Source of the DNA: Sphingobium yanoikuyae
GTDB taxonomy: Bacteria; Pseudomonadota; Alphaproteobacteria; Sphingomonadales; Sphingomonadaceae
Length of the DNA stretch: 64,000 bases
Direction: 5' to 3'
Assembly: GCF_013001025.1 (NCBI RefSeq)
Contig: NZ_CP053021.1
Span: 1,939,501-2,003,500, forward strand
Part shown: positions 17,393 to 28,700 of the stretch, piece by piece
Layout: every line of letters starts with the position of its first letter
Numbering within the stretch: position 1 is the stretch's first letter
Notes under the pieces: model-generated
What the model saw: only the letters and a program-made list of their open reading frames with translations
Told to the model about the DNA's origin: nothing
The model's database searches: none
Program-made: the position numbers and the translations under genes

Positions 17393-17905
17393 TCATTCGC
17401 AATAGACGTTGCCGCGATCGATCTCGCGGCCCAGCGCGCCGCCGACGCCCGCGCCCAGGATCGTGCTCAGCACGCCAGAATCGCCGTCACCCAGCGCATT
17501 GCCCAGAAGACCGCCCACAGCCGCGCCAACAATCAGACCGGTCGAGCCATCGTTGCGGCGGCAATAATAGCGCCCATTACCGCCACGATAGACGCGCGTG
17601 TTCCGGTCAATCCGATAACGATCCCGCGACGAACCGGGGCGATAATGCTGATCAGGATAATATTTGCCGCCGTGAGAGGCGGAATGGGACGGCCTCCCCG
17701 GTGCCGGCGGGCGTCCATTATTATGGGACGGCTTGCCGTGGGATGCTCCAGGGCCCGGCCCGCTATTATGGCCCGGCGGTCGGTTGCCTGGACCGTTGCC
17801 ATTATTATGCGAAGGCTTGTTCTGCCCATGGCCGGGCGGCTGGGCCGTTGCCGCAATCGGGGCCGCGATCACAGCCAAGGCTAATACCATCGCAAATTTC
17901 CTCAT
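17393..17905 (-). CDS. Secreted glycine-zipper 2TM-domain protein
   Basis: A signal peptide (MRKFAMVLALAVIAAPIAATA) is followed by a low-complexity Pro/Gly/His/Asn-rich region (residues ~23-90). A C-terminal glycine-zipper follows (GLIVGAAVGGLLGNALGDG and ILGAGVGGALGREIDRG), as in the 17-kDa surface-antigen/SlyB-like superfamily. Such domains insert in or associate with the outer membrane. ATG 17905 has a GGAGAAGG Shine-Dalgarno. An upstream in-frame start (17953) would add 16 unlikely residues. The function is unknown. Confidence 0.8.
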   Translation of the reverse strand: MRKFAMVLALAVIAAPIAATAQPPGHGQNKPSHNNGNGPGNRPPGHNSGPGPGASHGKPSHNNGRPPAPGRPSHSASHGGKYYPDQHYRPGSSRDRYRIDRNTRVYRGGNGRYYCRRNDGSTGLIVGAAVGGLLGNALGDGDSGVLSTILGAGVGGALGREIDRGNVYCE

Positions 17906-18002
17906 GCCCTTCTCCTTCCGCCGGAACATCCGGTCCGCATCGCATAGGCGCAAGGCGCAACGGCCTGTCAGCGCAAGAGTTCCGCATTTTCATTACAGGA
18001 TC

Positions 18003-18038
18003 AAAACAAAAAAGGGCGCTGCCATCGGCACCGCCCTT
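18003..18038 (-). terminator. Rho-independent terminator of secA
   Basis: The inverted repeat AAGGGCGCTGCC/GGCACCGCCCTT (18012-18038) is followed on the minus strand by TTTTTTGTTTTG, just past the secA stop. Confidence 0.9.
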
Positions 18039-18064
18039 CCCTGTTTCTCGCCTGTGGTCGTGCC

Positions 18065-20797
18065 TCAGCTCAGCGCACCATGGCAATGCTTGTATTTCTG
18101 GCCCGAACCGCAGGGGCAAAGCGCATTGCGGCTGATGTCGAGATTGGCGAACTCGCCCGGCGCGACATTGTCCACCGGCGCGCGCGGGATGGTGGTGGTG
18201 ATGCCCGCCAGTTGGCTGCCATCGATATCCGCGCTGTTATCCTCGCCCGAGAAGGGATCGATATGGGTGGTGATGAAGTCCGGCAGCACCGGCAGGTCGA
18301 ACTGCGGCTGCGGCGCTTCCATGCGGAACTGCACCCGCGCGATCGAGCTGGTCACATCCTCTCGGATATTTTCCAGCATGCGCTCGAACAGGGCGAAGGC
18401 TTCCTGCTTATATTCGTTGATCGGTGTCTTCTGCGCATAGGCGCGCAGATGCACCACCTGGCGCAGCGCGTCGAGCGTCGACAGATGCTCCTTCCAGTGA
18501 TGGTCAAGACTCTGGAGCATGATGCTCTTCTCGATCATATGCCAGTCGGTCGCTTCGACTTCCTGCGTCTTCTCGGCAATGGCCGCGTCGGCCAGGCCGG
18601 CAAGCCGCTCCTCGATCATTTCCGGATCGACGGCGTCTTCAGCCAGCCAGGCGTCGAAATCAGGCTCCAGACCCAGCACTTCGGCCGTGCGCAGCTTCAG
18701 CCGCTCCATATCCCATTGTTCGGGATAGGTGCCCGGCGGGCAGGATGCGCCGACCAGGTCATTGACCGTTTCATGGCGCATGTCGGTGACGACATCGTCC
18801 ACCGTTTCGGCGTCCATGATGTCGCTGCGCTGCTCGTAGATCACCTTGCGCTGGTCGTTCATGACATCGTCATATTCGACGACCTGCTTGCGGATGTCGT
18901 AGTTGCGGGCCTCGACCTTGCGCTGGGCGGTCTCGATCGCCTTGCTCAGCCACTTGGACGGGGGCAGCGCCTCGCCATCCTCCAGGTTGGAGCGGATCAT
19001 CTTGGCGAACATCGTGTCCGGGCCGAAGATGCGCATCAGGTCATCGTCGAGGCTGAGGTAGAATCGCGACAGGCCGGGATCGCCCTGACGGCCCGAACGG
19101 CCGCGCAGCTGATTGTCGATACGACGGCTTTCGTGCCGCTCGGTCGCCAGCACGAACAGGCCGCCGGCCGCCAGCACTTCCTGCTTCTCCGCCTCGATCT
19201 CGACCTCGATGCGGGCGATCGCCGCCTCGCGCTCGGGGCCTTCCGGCATATCACGCAGTTCGTCCTCGACCCGCATCTCCAGATTGCCGCCCAGCTTGAT
19301 GTCGGTGCCGCGGCCAGCCATGTTGGTGGCGATCGTCACCGCGCCCTTGCGGCCTGCCTGGGCAACGATATGGGCTTCACTCTCGTGGAAGCGGGCGTTC
19401 AGGACCGCATGCTTGACGCCTTCCTGATTGAGGAATTCCGACAGCATTTCCGACTTTTCGATCGACACGGTGCCGACCAGCACCGGCTGACCCTTTTCGG
19501 CATGTTCCTTGATGGTGCGCGCGATGCCCCGGAACTTGTCTTCCAGATTCTTGTAGAACGTATCTTCCTCGTCGACGCGCTGTACCGGCCGGTTGGTCGG
19601 GATGGTGACGACGTTCATCTTGTAGATTTCGTAGAATTCGGTCGCCTCGGTCGATGCGGTGCCGGTCATGCCCGAAATCTTGGGGTACATGCGGAAATAA
19701 TTCTGGAAGGTGATCGACGCCAGCGTCTGGTTTTCCGGCTCGATCTGGACGCCTTCCTTGGCTTCCACCGCCTGGTGCAGACCGTCCGACCAGCGGCGGC
19801 CATCCATCATGCGGCCGGTGAATTCGTCAATGATGACGACCTTGCCGTCCTTGACGATATAGTCGATGTCGCGGCGGAACATCACCACCGCGCGCAGCGC
19901 CTGGTTGACGTGATGGACGACCTGGGTGTTTTCGAAATCGTAGAGATTATTGCCCTGGAGCAGGCCGGCGGCCTCCAGCAGGCGCTCGATCTTCTCGGTG
20001 CCGTCTTCGGTCAGCGTGATCGTGCGCTGCTTCTCGTCCTTCTCATAATCCTCCTCGACCAGCTGCTTCACGATCGCGTCGACCGCGACATACAGCTCCG
20101 ACTTGTCGTCGGTCGGACCGGAAATGATCAGCGGCGTGCGCGCCTCGTCGATCAGGATCGAATCGACTTCGTCGACGATCGCATGGTTGAACGGGCGCTG
20201 GACCATCGCACCGCGATCGAACTTCATGTTATCGCGCAGATAATCGAAGCCGAGTTCATTGTTGGTCGCATAGGTGATGTCGGCATTATAGGCCTCGCGG
20301 CGCTGATCTTCCGACAGGTTGGGCACGATCACGCCGGTGGTGAGGCCCAAGAAGCGATAGACCTGACCCATCCATTCGCAGTCACGGCTGGCCAGATAGT
20401 CATTCACGGTGACGACATGGACGCCCTTGCCTTCAAGCGCGTTCAGATAGGTGGCGAGCGTCGCCACCAGCGTCTTGCCTTCGCCGGTGCGCATTTCGGC
20501 GATCTCGCCGCGATGCAGGACGATGCCGCCGATCATCTGGACGTCGAAGTGACGCATGCCCAGCACGCGGACCGACGCTTCGCGGACGGTCGCAAAGGCT
20601 TCGGGCAGCAGGCCGTCCAGCGTCTCGCCATTGGCCAGGCGCTCACGGAAGCGCGCCGTCTGGTTCACCAGTTCATCATCGCTCATCGCCTGGATCGTCG
20701 GTTCGAAGGCGGCGATCTGGTCGATGACCTTGCCCAGCGATTTCACATAACGTTCGTTGGACGATCCGAAGATAGACTTGGCGAGTGCGCCGAACAT
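18065..20797 (-). CDS. secA: Preprotein translocase ATPase SecA
   Basis: SecA is the motor that pushes unfolded precursors through SecYEG. The 910-residue protein starts [20 protein letters not shown]. It has the Walker A segment MRTGEGKT (~residue 105), the [13 protein letters not shown] block, the SAT-like [10 protein letters not shown] motif, [13 protein letters not shown], and the C-terminal zinc-binding SEC-C motif [17 protein letters not shown] 20797 is preferred because homologues start there. An in-frame ATG at 20887 would add 30 unrelated residues. It is transcribed alone and followed by a terminator. Confidence 0.97.
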   Translation of the reverse strand: MFGALAKSIFGSSNERYVKSLGKVIDQIAAFEPTIQAMSDDELVNQTARFRERLANGETLDGLLPEAFATVREASVRVLGMRHFDVQMIGGIVLHRGEIAEMRTGEGKTLVATLATYLNALEGKGVHVVTVNDYLASRDCEWMGQVYRFLGLTTGVIVPNLSEDQRREAYNADITYATNNELGFDYLRDNMKFDRGAMVQRPFNHAIVDEVDSILIDEARTPLIISGPTDDKSELYVAVDAIVKQLVEEDYEKDEKQRTITLTEDGTEKIERLLEAAGLLQGNNLYDFENTQVVHHVNQALRAVVMFRRDIDYIVKDGKVVIIDEFTGRMMDGRRWSDGLHQAVEAKEGVQIEPENQTLASITFQNYFRMYPKISGMTGTASTEATEFYEIYKMNVVTIPTNRPVQRVDEEDTFYKNLEDKFRGIARTIKEHAEKGQPVLVGTVSIEKSEMLSEFLNQEGVKHAVLNARFHESEAHIVAQAGRKGAVTIATNMAGRGTDIKLGGNLEMRVEDELRDMPEGPEREAAIARIEVEIEAEKQEVLAAGGLFVLATERHESRRIDNQLRGRSGRQGDPGLSRFYLSLDDDLMRIFGPDTMFAKMIRSNLEDGEALPPSKWLSKAIETAQRKVEARNYDIRKQVVEYDDVMNDQRKVIYEQRSDIMDAETVDDVVTDMRHETVNDLVGASCPPGTYPEQWDMERLKLRTAEVLGLEPDFDAWLAEDAVDPEMIEERLAGLADAAIAEKTQEVEATDWHMIEKSIMLQSLDHHWKEHLSTLDALRQVVHLRAYAQKTPINEYKQEAFALFERMLENIREDVTSSIARVQFRMEAPQPQFDLPVLPDFITTHIDPFSGEDNSADIDGSQLAGITTTIPRAPVDNVAPGEFANLDISRNALCPCGSGQKYKHCHGALS

Positions 20798-21061
20798 GCA
20801 AATTCCTGACAATGAGGGGGCCATGGGTCCAACGGACACATGGGCAGATATGCGCCGCGATTTAGGCACGGCACAGCCGATAGTCAATCAATGCGACGGA
20901 CTGTCGCACGGCTGTAACGGCTTTGTCCGATGCGGTTTTGCCGCGGCCGCGCCGTCCTGCAGGCGCGACGCGCCGCCGAAAATATTTTGCGTTTGGGCGC
21001 ACGCCGCCGCAAGAGCGCCACGACAACAAGGGTCGCAAACAGGGTGTATCGTTCCATTTCC

Positions 21062-22561
21062 ATGGCGCCGTCGCGCCGATTGCGCCTGCCTCTGGCGGCG
21101 CTGCTGGTCAGCGCATTGATCGGCTGGTTCCTGATCGCCGCGATTGCGGCGCCCTTCGATCATGACGAAAGCCAATATGTCGCCGGTGCCTATTTCAGCG
21201 GGCATGCGGTCATGTTTCGCGATTTTCTCTATCTTCAGCCGCCGCTGCACGCCTGGGGGCTGGCACCGCTGAGCCTGATCGCATCGGGCCATATGGTACT
21301 GGCGATGCGCCTTGCCACCGCCGTCATGGCGCTCGCGACGCTTGCGCTCATCTGGGCGGCCCAGCGTGCGGCAGGCATATCGCGCTCCAGCGCTACCCTG
21401 GCCATGCTACTGATGGCGGCAACAGCCGCGTTCCAGTTCAGCGGCTCCGTGGTCCGCAACGATATGCTGGCGACCCTGCTGGCCTCCGCCGCAATGCTGC
21501 TGACCTTGCTTGGCCTGCGTCATCGCTCGGACCGCCACTGGCTTGGAGCCGGGATCCTCTACGGCCTTGCCATCGCGACAAAGCTCAATTTCGCCCCGCT
21601 CGGCGCGACCGTCGGCCTGTTCGTCATCGCCAGCGGCGGCCGGCACGCTATTCGCGCCGCCCTGTTCCTGGCACTCGGCGCGCTGCTGGGCATGGCGCCC
21701 ATGGCCATCGCCTGGATATCAGGGCGCGACAGCTTTCTGTACGGCGTCCTGATCTATGGCATGACCGCGCCCCACGCCTGGTATGCCGCCAACGGCGCAG
21801 CGCAGGAACTGGCGACGACGGAAAAGCTGCGCGACCTTCTCAAATATCTCTGGAAGGGCCCAGCGCTCGTCGCCTTGCTGCTGCTCATCGCCAACTGGAT
21901 CGCGACCCGTGGCCGCATGCGCTCATCCGGGCGCCGGCTGGCGATATGGATGACCGCCGGCGCCCTGATCGGCGCCGCGCTGCCGACCCCGACGCAATTG
22001 CAATATCTGATGCCGTTGCTGCCGCCGCTTGCCCTCGCCCTCGGCTATCTGCTCGACGACGCCCGTCACTGGCGGCCGCTGCGGCGAAAGGCCATGCTGG
22101 CGCTGCTCTGCCTGGCAACGATCCCCGGTCTCATTCCCTCGATCCGGGATCTGGTGACGGCCGCCCGTACCGGATCGCCGCTGCTCGCCGCGCAGGCCAA
22201 TGCCCATTGGCTGGGCAGGACGGTGCGCGCTGCGGGCGCCGCCGATATCCTCACCCTCTCGCCGCATCTCGCGATCGACAGCGGCCTGGCGCTCGATCTG
22301 CGCCTGGCAACCGGCCCGTTCGTCTATCGCACCGGCTGGACGCTCCGCCCCGAGCAGGCCCGCCGGCTCCATGCGCTGACGCCTGCCACCCTGCCGGACC
22401 TGGATCGCGCCATGCCGGTAGCGATCCTTACCGGCTATGAAAATGGCACGCGCAAATTGCCGCTGCGCCCTGACGACGGTCTGGACAATTACGCCCGCCG
22501 CCATGGCTATCGCATGGTCCCGATGCCCGATGGCGTCGGGCGCCTCTATCTGCGGGACTAG
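21062..22561 (+). CDS. Integral membrane glycosyltransferase, GT39/ArnT-like
   Basis: The 499-residue protein has many hydrophobic helices and an early periplasmic loop with DHDESQYVAGAYF. This acidic motif (D-x-D/E type) marks polyprenyl-phosphate-sugar-dependent mannosyl/aminoarabinose transferases of the GT-C fold. It probably transfers a sugar from a lipid carrier to a cell-envelope acceptor, but neither substrate can be read from the sequence. The start ATG 21062 (MAPSRRLRLPLAALL) begins the first membrane helix. An ORF open from 20930 adds a basic, non-family extension. It diverges from secA and precedes argJ by 39 nt. Confidence 0.75.
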   Translation: MAPSRRLRLPLAALLVSALIGWFLIAAIAAPFDHDESQYVAGAYFSGHAVMFRDFLYLQPPLHAWGLAPLSLIASGHMVLAMRLATAVMALATLALIWAAQRAAGISRSSATLAMLLMAATAAFQFSGSVVRNDMLATLLASAAMLLTLLGLRHRSDRHWLGAGILYGLAIATKLNFAPLGATVGLFVIASGGRHAIRAALFLALGALLGMAPMAIAWISGRDSFLYGVLIYGMTAPHAWYAANGAAQELATTEKLRDLLKYLWKGPALVALLLLIANWIATRGRMRSSGRRLAIWMTAGALIGAALPTPTQLQYLMPLLPPLALALGYLLDDARHWRPLRRKAMLALLCLATIPGLIPSIRDLVTAARTGSPLLAAQANAHWLGRTVRAAGAADILTLSPHLAIDSGLALDLRLATGPFVYRTGWTLRPEQARRLHALTPATLPDLDRAMPVAILTGYENGTRKLPLRPDDGLDNYARRHGYRMVPMPDGVGRLYLRD

Positions 22562-22600
22562 CGCCCGATCGGGCCATTGACGCAAGGGGGGATTTCGCTC

Positions 22601-23839
22601 ATGCCGCGCCCCATGACCGACCGCTCCCCCCTCGCCCCCACCGCCTTCCCCGCCCTGCCCGCCATTGCTGGCGTGACATTGCGTGTCGCAAAGGCGCGAT
22701 ACAAGAATTGGGACCGGTGCGACCTCACCTATGTCGAGCTGGACGCGGGTACGGCGGTCGCCGGCGTGACGACGCAGAGCAAATGCCCCTCGCCAGAGGT
22801 CGAATGGTGCCGCGACGCCATCCCGATGGGCCAGGCCCGCGCCGTCGTCGTCAATGCCGGCAACGCAAACGCCTTCACCGGCCATCGCGGCCGCGCCGCT
22901 GTCGAGGCGATCGCGGCCAAGGTGGCCAATCACCTTTCGTGCCAGCCCTCCAATGTCTTCGTCTCTTCGACCGGCGTGATCGGCGTGCCGCTGCCGATCG
23001 ACAAGGCCGAGGCGGGCCTGGAAGCGGCCTTCACCGCCGCGCCCTGCGGCTGGGAGGATGCGGCAAACACCATCGGCACGACCGACACCTATGCCAAGGG
23101 TGCCCATGTCTCGGCGATGATCGGCGACACCCGCGTCGATCTGGTCGGCATCATCAAGGGGTCAGGCATGATCGCGCCCGACATGGCGACGATGCTCGGC
23201 TATATCTTTACCGACGCCGCGATCGATCCGGTGCTGCTGCAGCAGATGCTGTCGGCTGCCAACAAGCGGACATTCTCCTGCATCACGGTCGACAGCGACA
23301 CCTCGACCAGCGACACGGTGCTGGCCTTCGCCACCGGCAAGGCCGGCAATGCCCCGCTCGCGTCGATGGAAGATGCCGGCGCCGACGCCTTCGCCGCCGC
23401 GCTCTCCGACCTCTGCCGCCAACTCGCCCATCTGGTCGTGCGCGACGGCGAAGGTGCCAGCAAGTTCATCGAAATCACGGTCGAGGGCGCGGAAAGCGAC
23501 GCCAGCGCCCATCGCATTGCCCTTTCGATCGCCAATTCGCCGCTGGTGAAGACCGCGATCGCCGGCGAGGACGCCAATTGGGGTCGCGTCGTCATGGCCG
23601 TCGGCAAGGCGGGCGAGCCAGCCGAGCGCGACAAGCTCGCCATCCGTTTCGGCACGACCCAGGTGGCGGCTGGCGGCCTGGCACTCGACGGCTATGACGA
23701 GGCGCCGGTGGCCGCCCATCTCAAGGGCCAGGATATCGTCATCGGCGTCGATATCGGCCTGGGCGAAGGCCGCGCCACGGTGTGGACCTGCGACCTGACC
23801 CACGGCTATATCTCGATCAACGCGGACTATCGCAGCTAA
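22601..23839 (+). CDS. argJ: Bifunctional glutamate N-acetyltransferase / amino-acid acetyltransferase
   Basis: ArgJ transfers acetyl from N-acetylornithine to glutamate (arginine cycle) and may also use acetyl-CoA. The autoprocessing region KGSGMIAPDMATMLGY contains the Ala-Thr cleavage site, where Thr becomes the nucleophile of the beta chain. Other family blocks are VVNAGNANAFTG, VFVSSTGVIGVPLP and DSDTSTSDTV. ATG 22601 lies 9 nt after AAGGGGGG. An upstream TTG at 22577 is less likely. Confidence 0.95.
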   Translation: MPRPMTDRSPLAPTAFPALPAIAGVTLRVAKARYKNWDRCDLTYVELDAGTAVAGVTTQSKCPSPEVEWCRDAIPMGQARAVVVNAGNANAFTGHRGRAAVEAIAAKVANHLSCQPSNVFVSSTGVIGVPLPIDKAEAGLEAAFTAAPCGWEDAANTIGTTDTYAKGAHVSAMIGDTRVDLVGIIKGSGMIAPDMATMLGYIFTDAAIDPVLLQQMLSAANKRTFSCITVDSDTSTSDTVLAFATGKAGNAPLASMEDAGADAFAAALSDLCRQLAHLVVRDGEGASKFIEITVEGAESDASAHRIALSIANSPLVKTAIAGEDANWGRVVMAVGKAGEPAERDKLAIRFGTTQVAAGGLALDGYDEAPVAAHLKGQDIVIGVDIGLGEGRATVWTCDLTHGYISINADYRS

Positions 23840-23851
23840 GGGGGCCGGCTC

Positions 23852-24649
23852 ATGATGGTGGAACTGCATGATCCCGTCGTCGCGCTGATGCGGCAGGTGG
23901 GGCGCGACATCGTCATGCCCCGCTACCAGAATCTGGCAGCGGAAGAGATTAGCGAGAAGGCGGCGAACGACTTCGTCACCATCGCCGACAAGGAAAGCGA
24001 AATCCGGCTGGCCGAAGGGCTGGCCTCGATCCTGCCCGAAGCCGGCGTTATCGGCGAAGAGGCCTGCGCGGCCGACCCATCAATCCTCGACCGCGCCGGC
24101 GACGGCCTCAACTGGATTATCGATCCGATCGACGGCACGGGCAATTTCGCGTCGGGCAAACCGCCCTTCGGCATCATGATCGCGCTGGCCGACAATGGCG
24201 CCACTCTGGCCGGCTGGATCCTCGATCCGCTGACCGGGCGGTTGTGCCATGCGACCCTGGGCGGCGGCAGCCATGTCGACGGCGAACGGATCATGGCGAA
24301 GGAAAGTAGCGGCGACCTGCCGATCGCTGCCATTTCCACCATCTTCATGGAGGCGGAGGAACGGGCCGAAATGGAGCGCAAGTCGCAGGCCATTTTCACC
24401 ATGGTGGACATTCCCCGCTGCGCCGCCGAGCAATATCCCCGGCTGGTGCTGGGCCAGAATGACGTGTCGATCTTCGCGCGCGTGCTGCCCTGGGACCATG
24501 CGGCCGGCACCCTGTTCGTCAATGAGGCAGGGGGCTGCTGCCAGCGGCTCGACGGCAGCGCCTATCGGGTCGGTGAACAGCGTCGGGGCCTGATGGGCGC
24601 ATCCTCGCCGCGCCTGTGGGATCTGGCGGCCAAGACCTATTACGCCTGA
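23852..24649 (+). CDS. Inositol-monophosphatase-family phosphatase
   Basis: A Mg-dependent, Li-sensitive-type phosphatase fold with the metal motifs GEEA (about residues 68-71), IIDPIDGTGNFASG and WDHAAGTLFVNEAGG. The length (265) is normal. The substrate could be inositol phosphate, histidinol phosphate or another sugar or nucleotide phosphate. Family members in sphingomonads are variously annotated. It starts 12 nt after argJ and is followed by the GST gene after 17 nt. Confidence 0.85.
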   Translation: MMVELHDPVVALMRQVGRDIVMPRYQNLAAEEISEKAANDFVTIADKESEIRLAEGLASILPEAGVIGEEACAADPSILDRAGDGLNWIIDPIDGTGNFASGKPPFGIMIALADNGATLAGWILDPLTGRLCHATLGGGSHVDGERIMAKESSGDLPIAAISTIFMEAEERAEMERKSQAIFTMVDIPRCAAEQYPRLVLGQNDVSIFARVLPWDHAAGTLFVNEAGGCCQRLDGSAYRVGEQRRGLMGASSPRLWDLAAKTYYA

Positions 24650-24666
24650 CCGAAGGAAGACCGAGC

Positions 24667-25278
24667 ATGCTGACGATCTGGGGCCGCCTCAATTCGCATA
24701 ATGTGAAGAAGGTCGCCTGGTTCGCGCAGGAAATCGACCTGCCCTTCGTCCGCCATGATGTCGGCATGGAACATGGCATGTCCGACGCCTATCTGGCGAT
24801 GAACCCCAACCGGCTGATCCCGACGATCGAAGATGGCGATGTCATACTGTGGGAGTCGAACGCGATCCTGCGCTATCTCGCCCATCGCTATGCGCCGGAG
24901 GAGATCTATCCTGCCGACCCGGCGCCGCGGGCGCAGGGCGACAAATGGATGGACTGGCAATTCAGCTTTGCTGACGCCCAGCGCGACGCCTTCATCCAGT
25001 TGGTGCGACGCCAAGATGGACAGCGAAATTTACAGGTCATCGAGAAGTCGGCGCAGGCGTCCGGCGCGGCGATGGCGATCCTCGACCGGGCGCTGGCGGA
25101 TCAAGAATGGCTTTCGGGTGTCAATTTCGGTGTCGCAGATGTGCCGATGGGCGTCTACGCCCATACCTATTTCACGCTCGACATGGCGCGGCCCAACCTG
25201 CCGCATCTGCGCGCCTGGTATGACCGGCTGCGCGAGAGGCCGGCCTATGCCGAACTGGTGATGATCCCGCTCAGCTAA
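24667..25278 (+). CDS. Glutathione S-transferase family protein
   Basis: An N-terminal thioredoxin-like GST domain contains WGRLNSHNVKKVAWFAQEI, the cis-Pro segment NRLIPTIEDGD and ILWESNAILRYLAHRY, where Glu-Ser binds the gamma-glutamyl moiety. The C-terminal all-helical domain occupies about residues 85-200. ATG 24667 is the natural domain start. Its stop lies on the edge of a strong bidirectional terminator. The substrate is unknown. Confidence 0.88.
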   Translation: MLTIWGRLNSHNVKKVAWFAQEIDLPFVRHDVGMEHGMSDAYLAMNPNRLIPTIEDGDVILWESNAILRYLAHRYAPEEIYPADPAPRAQGDKWMDWQFSFADAQRDAFIQLVRRQDGQRNLQVIEKSAQASGAAMAILDRALADQEWLSGVNFGVADVPMGVYAHTYFTLDMARPNLPHLRAWYDRLRERPAYAELVMIPLS

Positions 25279-25315
25279 TAAAATGGGACGGCAGCCGGGC
25301 TGCCGTCCCATTTTA
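25279..25315. terminator. Bidirectional terminator between GST and trxA
   Basis: A perfect 17-bp stem (25279-25295 with 25299-25315) and a 3-nt CGG loop, ending in TTTTA on both strands, separate the convergent GST and thioredoxin genes. Confidence 0.95.
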
Positions 25316-25329
25316 GATTTACCAGCGAC

Positions 25330-25650
25330 TTAGAGGACGCTTTCGATCCAGCCCTTGAGCGCGCTCTTGGGCGCGGCGCCGACCTTGGTCGCGGCGACTT
25401 CGCCATTCTTGAACAGGATCATCGTCGGGATGCCGCGCACGCCATACTGGCCCGGCGCATCGGGATTTTCGTCGATGTTGATCTTGGCGATCGTGACCTT
25501 GTCGGCCAGTTCCTCGCTAATCTCTTCCAGAGCCGGGCCGATCATCTTGCACGGGCCGCACCATTCGGCCCAGAAGTCGACAAGCACGGGCTTGTCGGCG
25601 TCGATCACGTCCTGCTTGAAGCTGACATCGGTAACTGCCTTGGTGGCCAT
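25330..25650 (-). CDS. trxA: Thioredoxin
   Basis: A 106-residue thioredoxin with the redox motif WCGPC (about residues 30-34), [14 protein letters not shown], and the conserved cis-Pro segment [14 protein letters not shown]. It is a general cytosolic protein disulfide reductase. An AAGGAG Shine-Dalgarno lies upstream of ATG 25650. It follows addA on the same strand after a 59-nt gap and ends in a shared bidirectional terminator. Confidence 0.96.
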   Translation of the reverse strand: MATKAVTDVSFKQDVIDADKPVLVDFWAEWCGPCKMIGPALEEISEELADKVTIAKINIDENPDAPGQYGVRGIPTMILFKNGEVAATKVGAAPKSALKGWIESVL

Positions 25651-25709
25651 AACTGCAAACTCCTTAAGTTGGTCGATATCTAGGATGGCTGCGCCCGTGG
25701 CTCAACGGG

Positions 25710-28700
25710 TCACAGCAGCAAATATTGCTGCGTGGGCGAAAAGCCCGGCTTGTAGGGCGCCAATTGCGCCGCCGGTAACGGGATGAGCCTCGCTGCGCTG
25801 GTATAGAGCAAAGCCGCCTCCACCCTGCGGCCGGGGAAGATCACTTCCAGCGCCGCGACATAGGCCGCCATCTGCCGGACATGGGCGACCGGCACCTCCT
25901 CCGCATCGCGCGGCGTCATCCGTCCGGTCTTGAAATCGACCAGTTGGACCCGGTCCGCCTCGACCCGCAGCCGGTCAACCGTGCCGGCAATCACCGCTTC
26001 GCCCACGACCGCGGCGATCGGCGCTTCGGCCAGCGCACCCGGCGCGAACAGGGCGGCGAAATGCGGATCCTCGATCACCCGCAGTGCATGATCGATCACA
26101 TCCCGGCGCAGAGTGGCATCCCCTGCCCCCTGCTGTTCCAGCCAGCGCTCGGCGCCCTCGCGCCGTCGCTCGGCGGACAGGTCCGGCAGTCGCTGGAACA
26201 AAGCATGGAGCCAGCGTCCGCGCTCGGCCGCCTGGCGCATCGCGGCCGTCGGCGGCGGATTGGGCACGTCATCCTCGACCGGCGCGGAGGGGGCGAGCGG
26301 CCGGGGTGGACGCTGTTCCGCCGGCGCCTGCGCGCGCAACCAGTCCGGCTCGACCACCACGGGCTTGTCTTCGGCGCTTTCGGGCTGCGCGGCCTTGGGC
26401 GTCAGCACTTCGGTGCCGCGCCAGCGGCGGCGGGCACCCCAGAGCGGATCGGCTTCCCAGTCGCAGCCCATGTCGACCATCGCCGCATCGACCGCGCCAT
26501 ACCAGCTTTGCGGCTTGACCTCGCCCTTGGCTCTTGGCCCCAGCGAGCCGGCGACGATCAGTTTCTCCTCGGCACGGGTCAGGGCGACATAGAGAAGGCG
26601 CCAATGTTCCTCCCGCTCGATCGCGGCGGCATCGGCCACGACCTCGCCGATCGGCCCGATCCGTTCGCCCTTGCGCGGGGCCAGGATCGGCAGCCCGTTC
26701 CATTCGAGCGAATCCATGCGGTTACCTGCATCGGGATCGAGACAGGCATCGGCGAGAATGACGATCGGCGCCTGCAATCCCTTGGCGCCATGCACGGTCA
26801 GCAACCGCAGCGCATCGCCCTGCGCCGCCGCGTCGCGGACGATTTCGACTTCGCCGCGATCGAACCAGTCGATGAAGCGCTGGAGCGAGGGATGATCGTC
26901 CGCCTCGAAGTCGAGCGCGGCGTTCAGCAATTCCTCGATCGGGTCGGCCGCTTCCGCCCCCAGCCGCTCGATCAGCCGGCGACGGCCGTCCATCGGGCCG
27001 GACAGGATCGCCTCCAGATAGCGATAGGGGGTGGTGAAGTCCGCCTGCCCCAGCAATTGGCGCAGCGGCAGCAATTGCGCGTCGTCCAGCCGCTGGAGGA
27101 GATGGCGCCACAGGCCACCCTTGCGCCCGATGGCCCGCTCCATCAGTTCGTCCTGGGTCCAGCCGATCAGCGGCGACACCAGCAGGGCGGCGAGGTTCAG
27201 GTCATCGTCGGGCTGCGTGGCAAAGCGCAGCGCTGCCAGCAGGTCGCGGACCGCCAGTGGCGCGTTGAGGCGCAGGCGGTCGATCCCGGCCACCGCGACC
27301 TTTTCCTCGTAAAGCCGCGCGACGATCAGCCGCGCCAGCTCGCTGCGGCGGCGGACCAGGATCATGATGTCGCCGGGGCGGACCGGGCGCCCCCGCGCCT
27401 CCAGCATCATCTTGTCGTCGATCCATAGCCGGATCTGCCGCGCGATCTTGCCGGCCAATTCCCGTTCCTGATCGGCGACCCAATCCTCCTCGCCCTCGAC
27501 CTCGTCGGCCAGGCCCGCGATCGTCGGCTTCCACAGTAGCACCTCGCCCGGATGGCGATTGGCGCTGATATGGCGCACCTCGCCGTCGGACAGGCCCAGC
27601 GATTGCGCCCGCAAGGTGGCGATCGTCCGGTCGACCAGATCCAGCACCGGCGGGGTCGAGCGGAAACTGCGGTCGAGCGACAGGTCGTGGAAGGCATGGC
27701 CGGCCATGTCGGCATGGCGGGCGAACACCATCTGCGCGGCGGCGAAGGCCTGCGGGCTGGTGCCCTGGAAACCGAAGATCGCCTGCTTGAAATCGCCCAC
27801 GGTGAAGATGGTGCGGACCTTGTCGGCCTTGGCACCGTCCCCCGCAAAAAACTCGGCCGCCAGCGCGCCGACGATCGCCCATTGATGGACGTTGGTGTCC
27901 TGCGCTTCGTCGACCAGGATGTGATCGATCCGCTGGTCCAGCTTGTAGCGTATCCATTCGGCGATCCCCTCCTTCTGGAGCAGGGACGCCGTGCGCGCGA
28001 TCAGGTCGTCGAAATCGACCGCACCGGCGAGCCGCTTGGCTTCGTCATAGGCGCGGGCATAGGCGCGCCCGGCATGTAGCGCGCGGGCCAGCAACGCGGC
28101 ATAATCGGCCTGCAGCTTGACGCCGATCAGTTCGGCGCAACGGGCATGGAGGCGCGCGGTCGCTTCGCCATAGCCGTCGATCGGTGGCACCCAGCCCTTG
28201 GCGGAGATGAGGTCGCCATCCGCCTTGGCCCAGGCGCTGTGCAGGTCGGTCAGGGTCTCGGCACGCGCGGCGGGATCGCGGCCGCGCCAAGCGGCGATCC
28301 GGTCGCAGCGCTCCAGCGCCCGCCCCGTGCCCCAGTCCGCATTGGCCTGCGCCACCCAGGCAAGGCTGCGGATGTCGAACATGTCGTCGCTGCACTGGTC
28401 CGCCAGCCAGGCGTCGATATCGCCTTCGGGCAGGCCCAGTTCGCGCGCCAGCCAGGGACCGATATCGCCGGGTAGCTCTGCCAGCGCGGAAAGGCGCGCG
28501 GCACAGCGCAGCAGGAACGTCTCGGCCGCGCCCTCGCCCAGCCGCAGGCTCAAAGCCTGCAAGGCGTCGATCAGGTCGCCATCGCCCAGTTCCTCGGCGC
28601 GGATGACCATGTCGGCCAATGTCTGGCGGGCCAGCACACTCTGTTCGCGCGTGTCGAGCGGGCGGAATCCGGGGGCCAGGTCCGCTTCCAGCGGGAAGGA

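Noticed and set aside
18080..20809. A 909-codon open frame on the plus strand
   Set aside because: It is the complete antisense of secA, caused by GC-rich codon bias. Its translation has no family features and secA is unmistakable.
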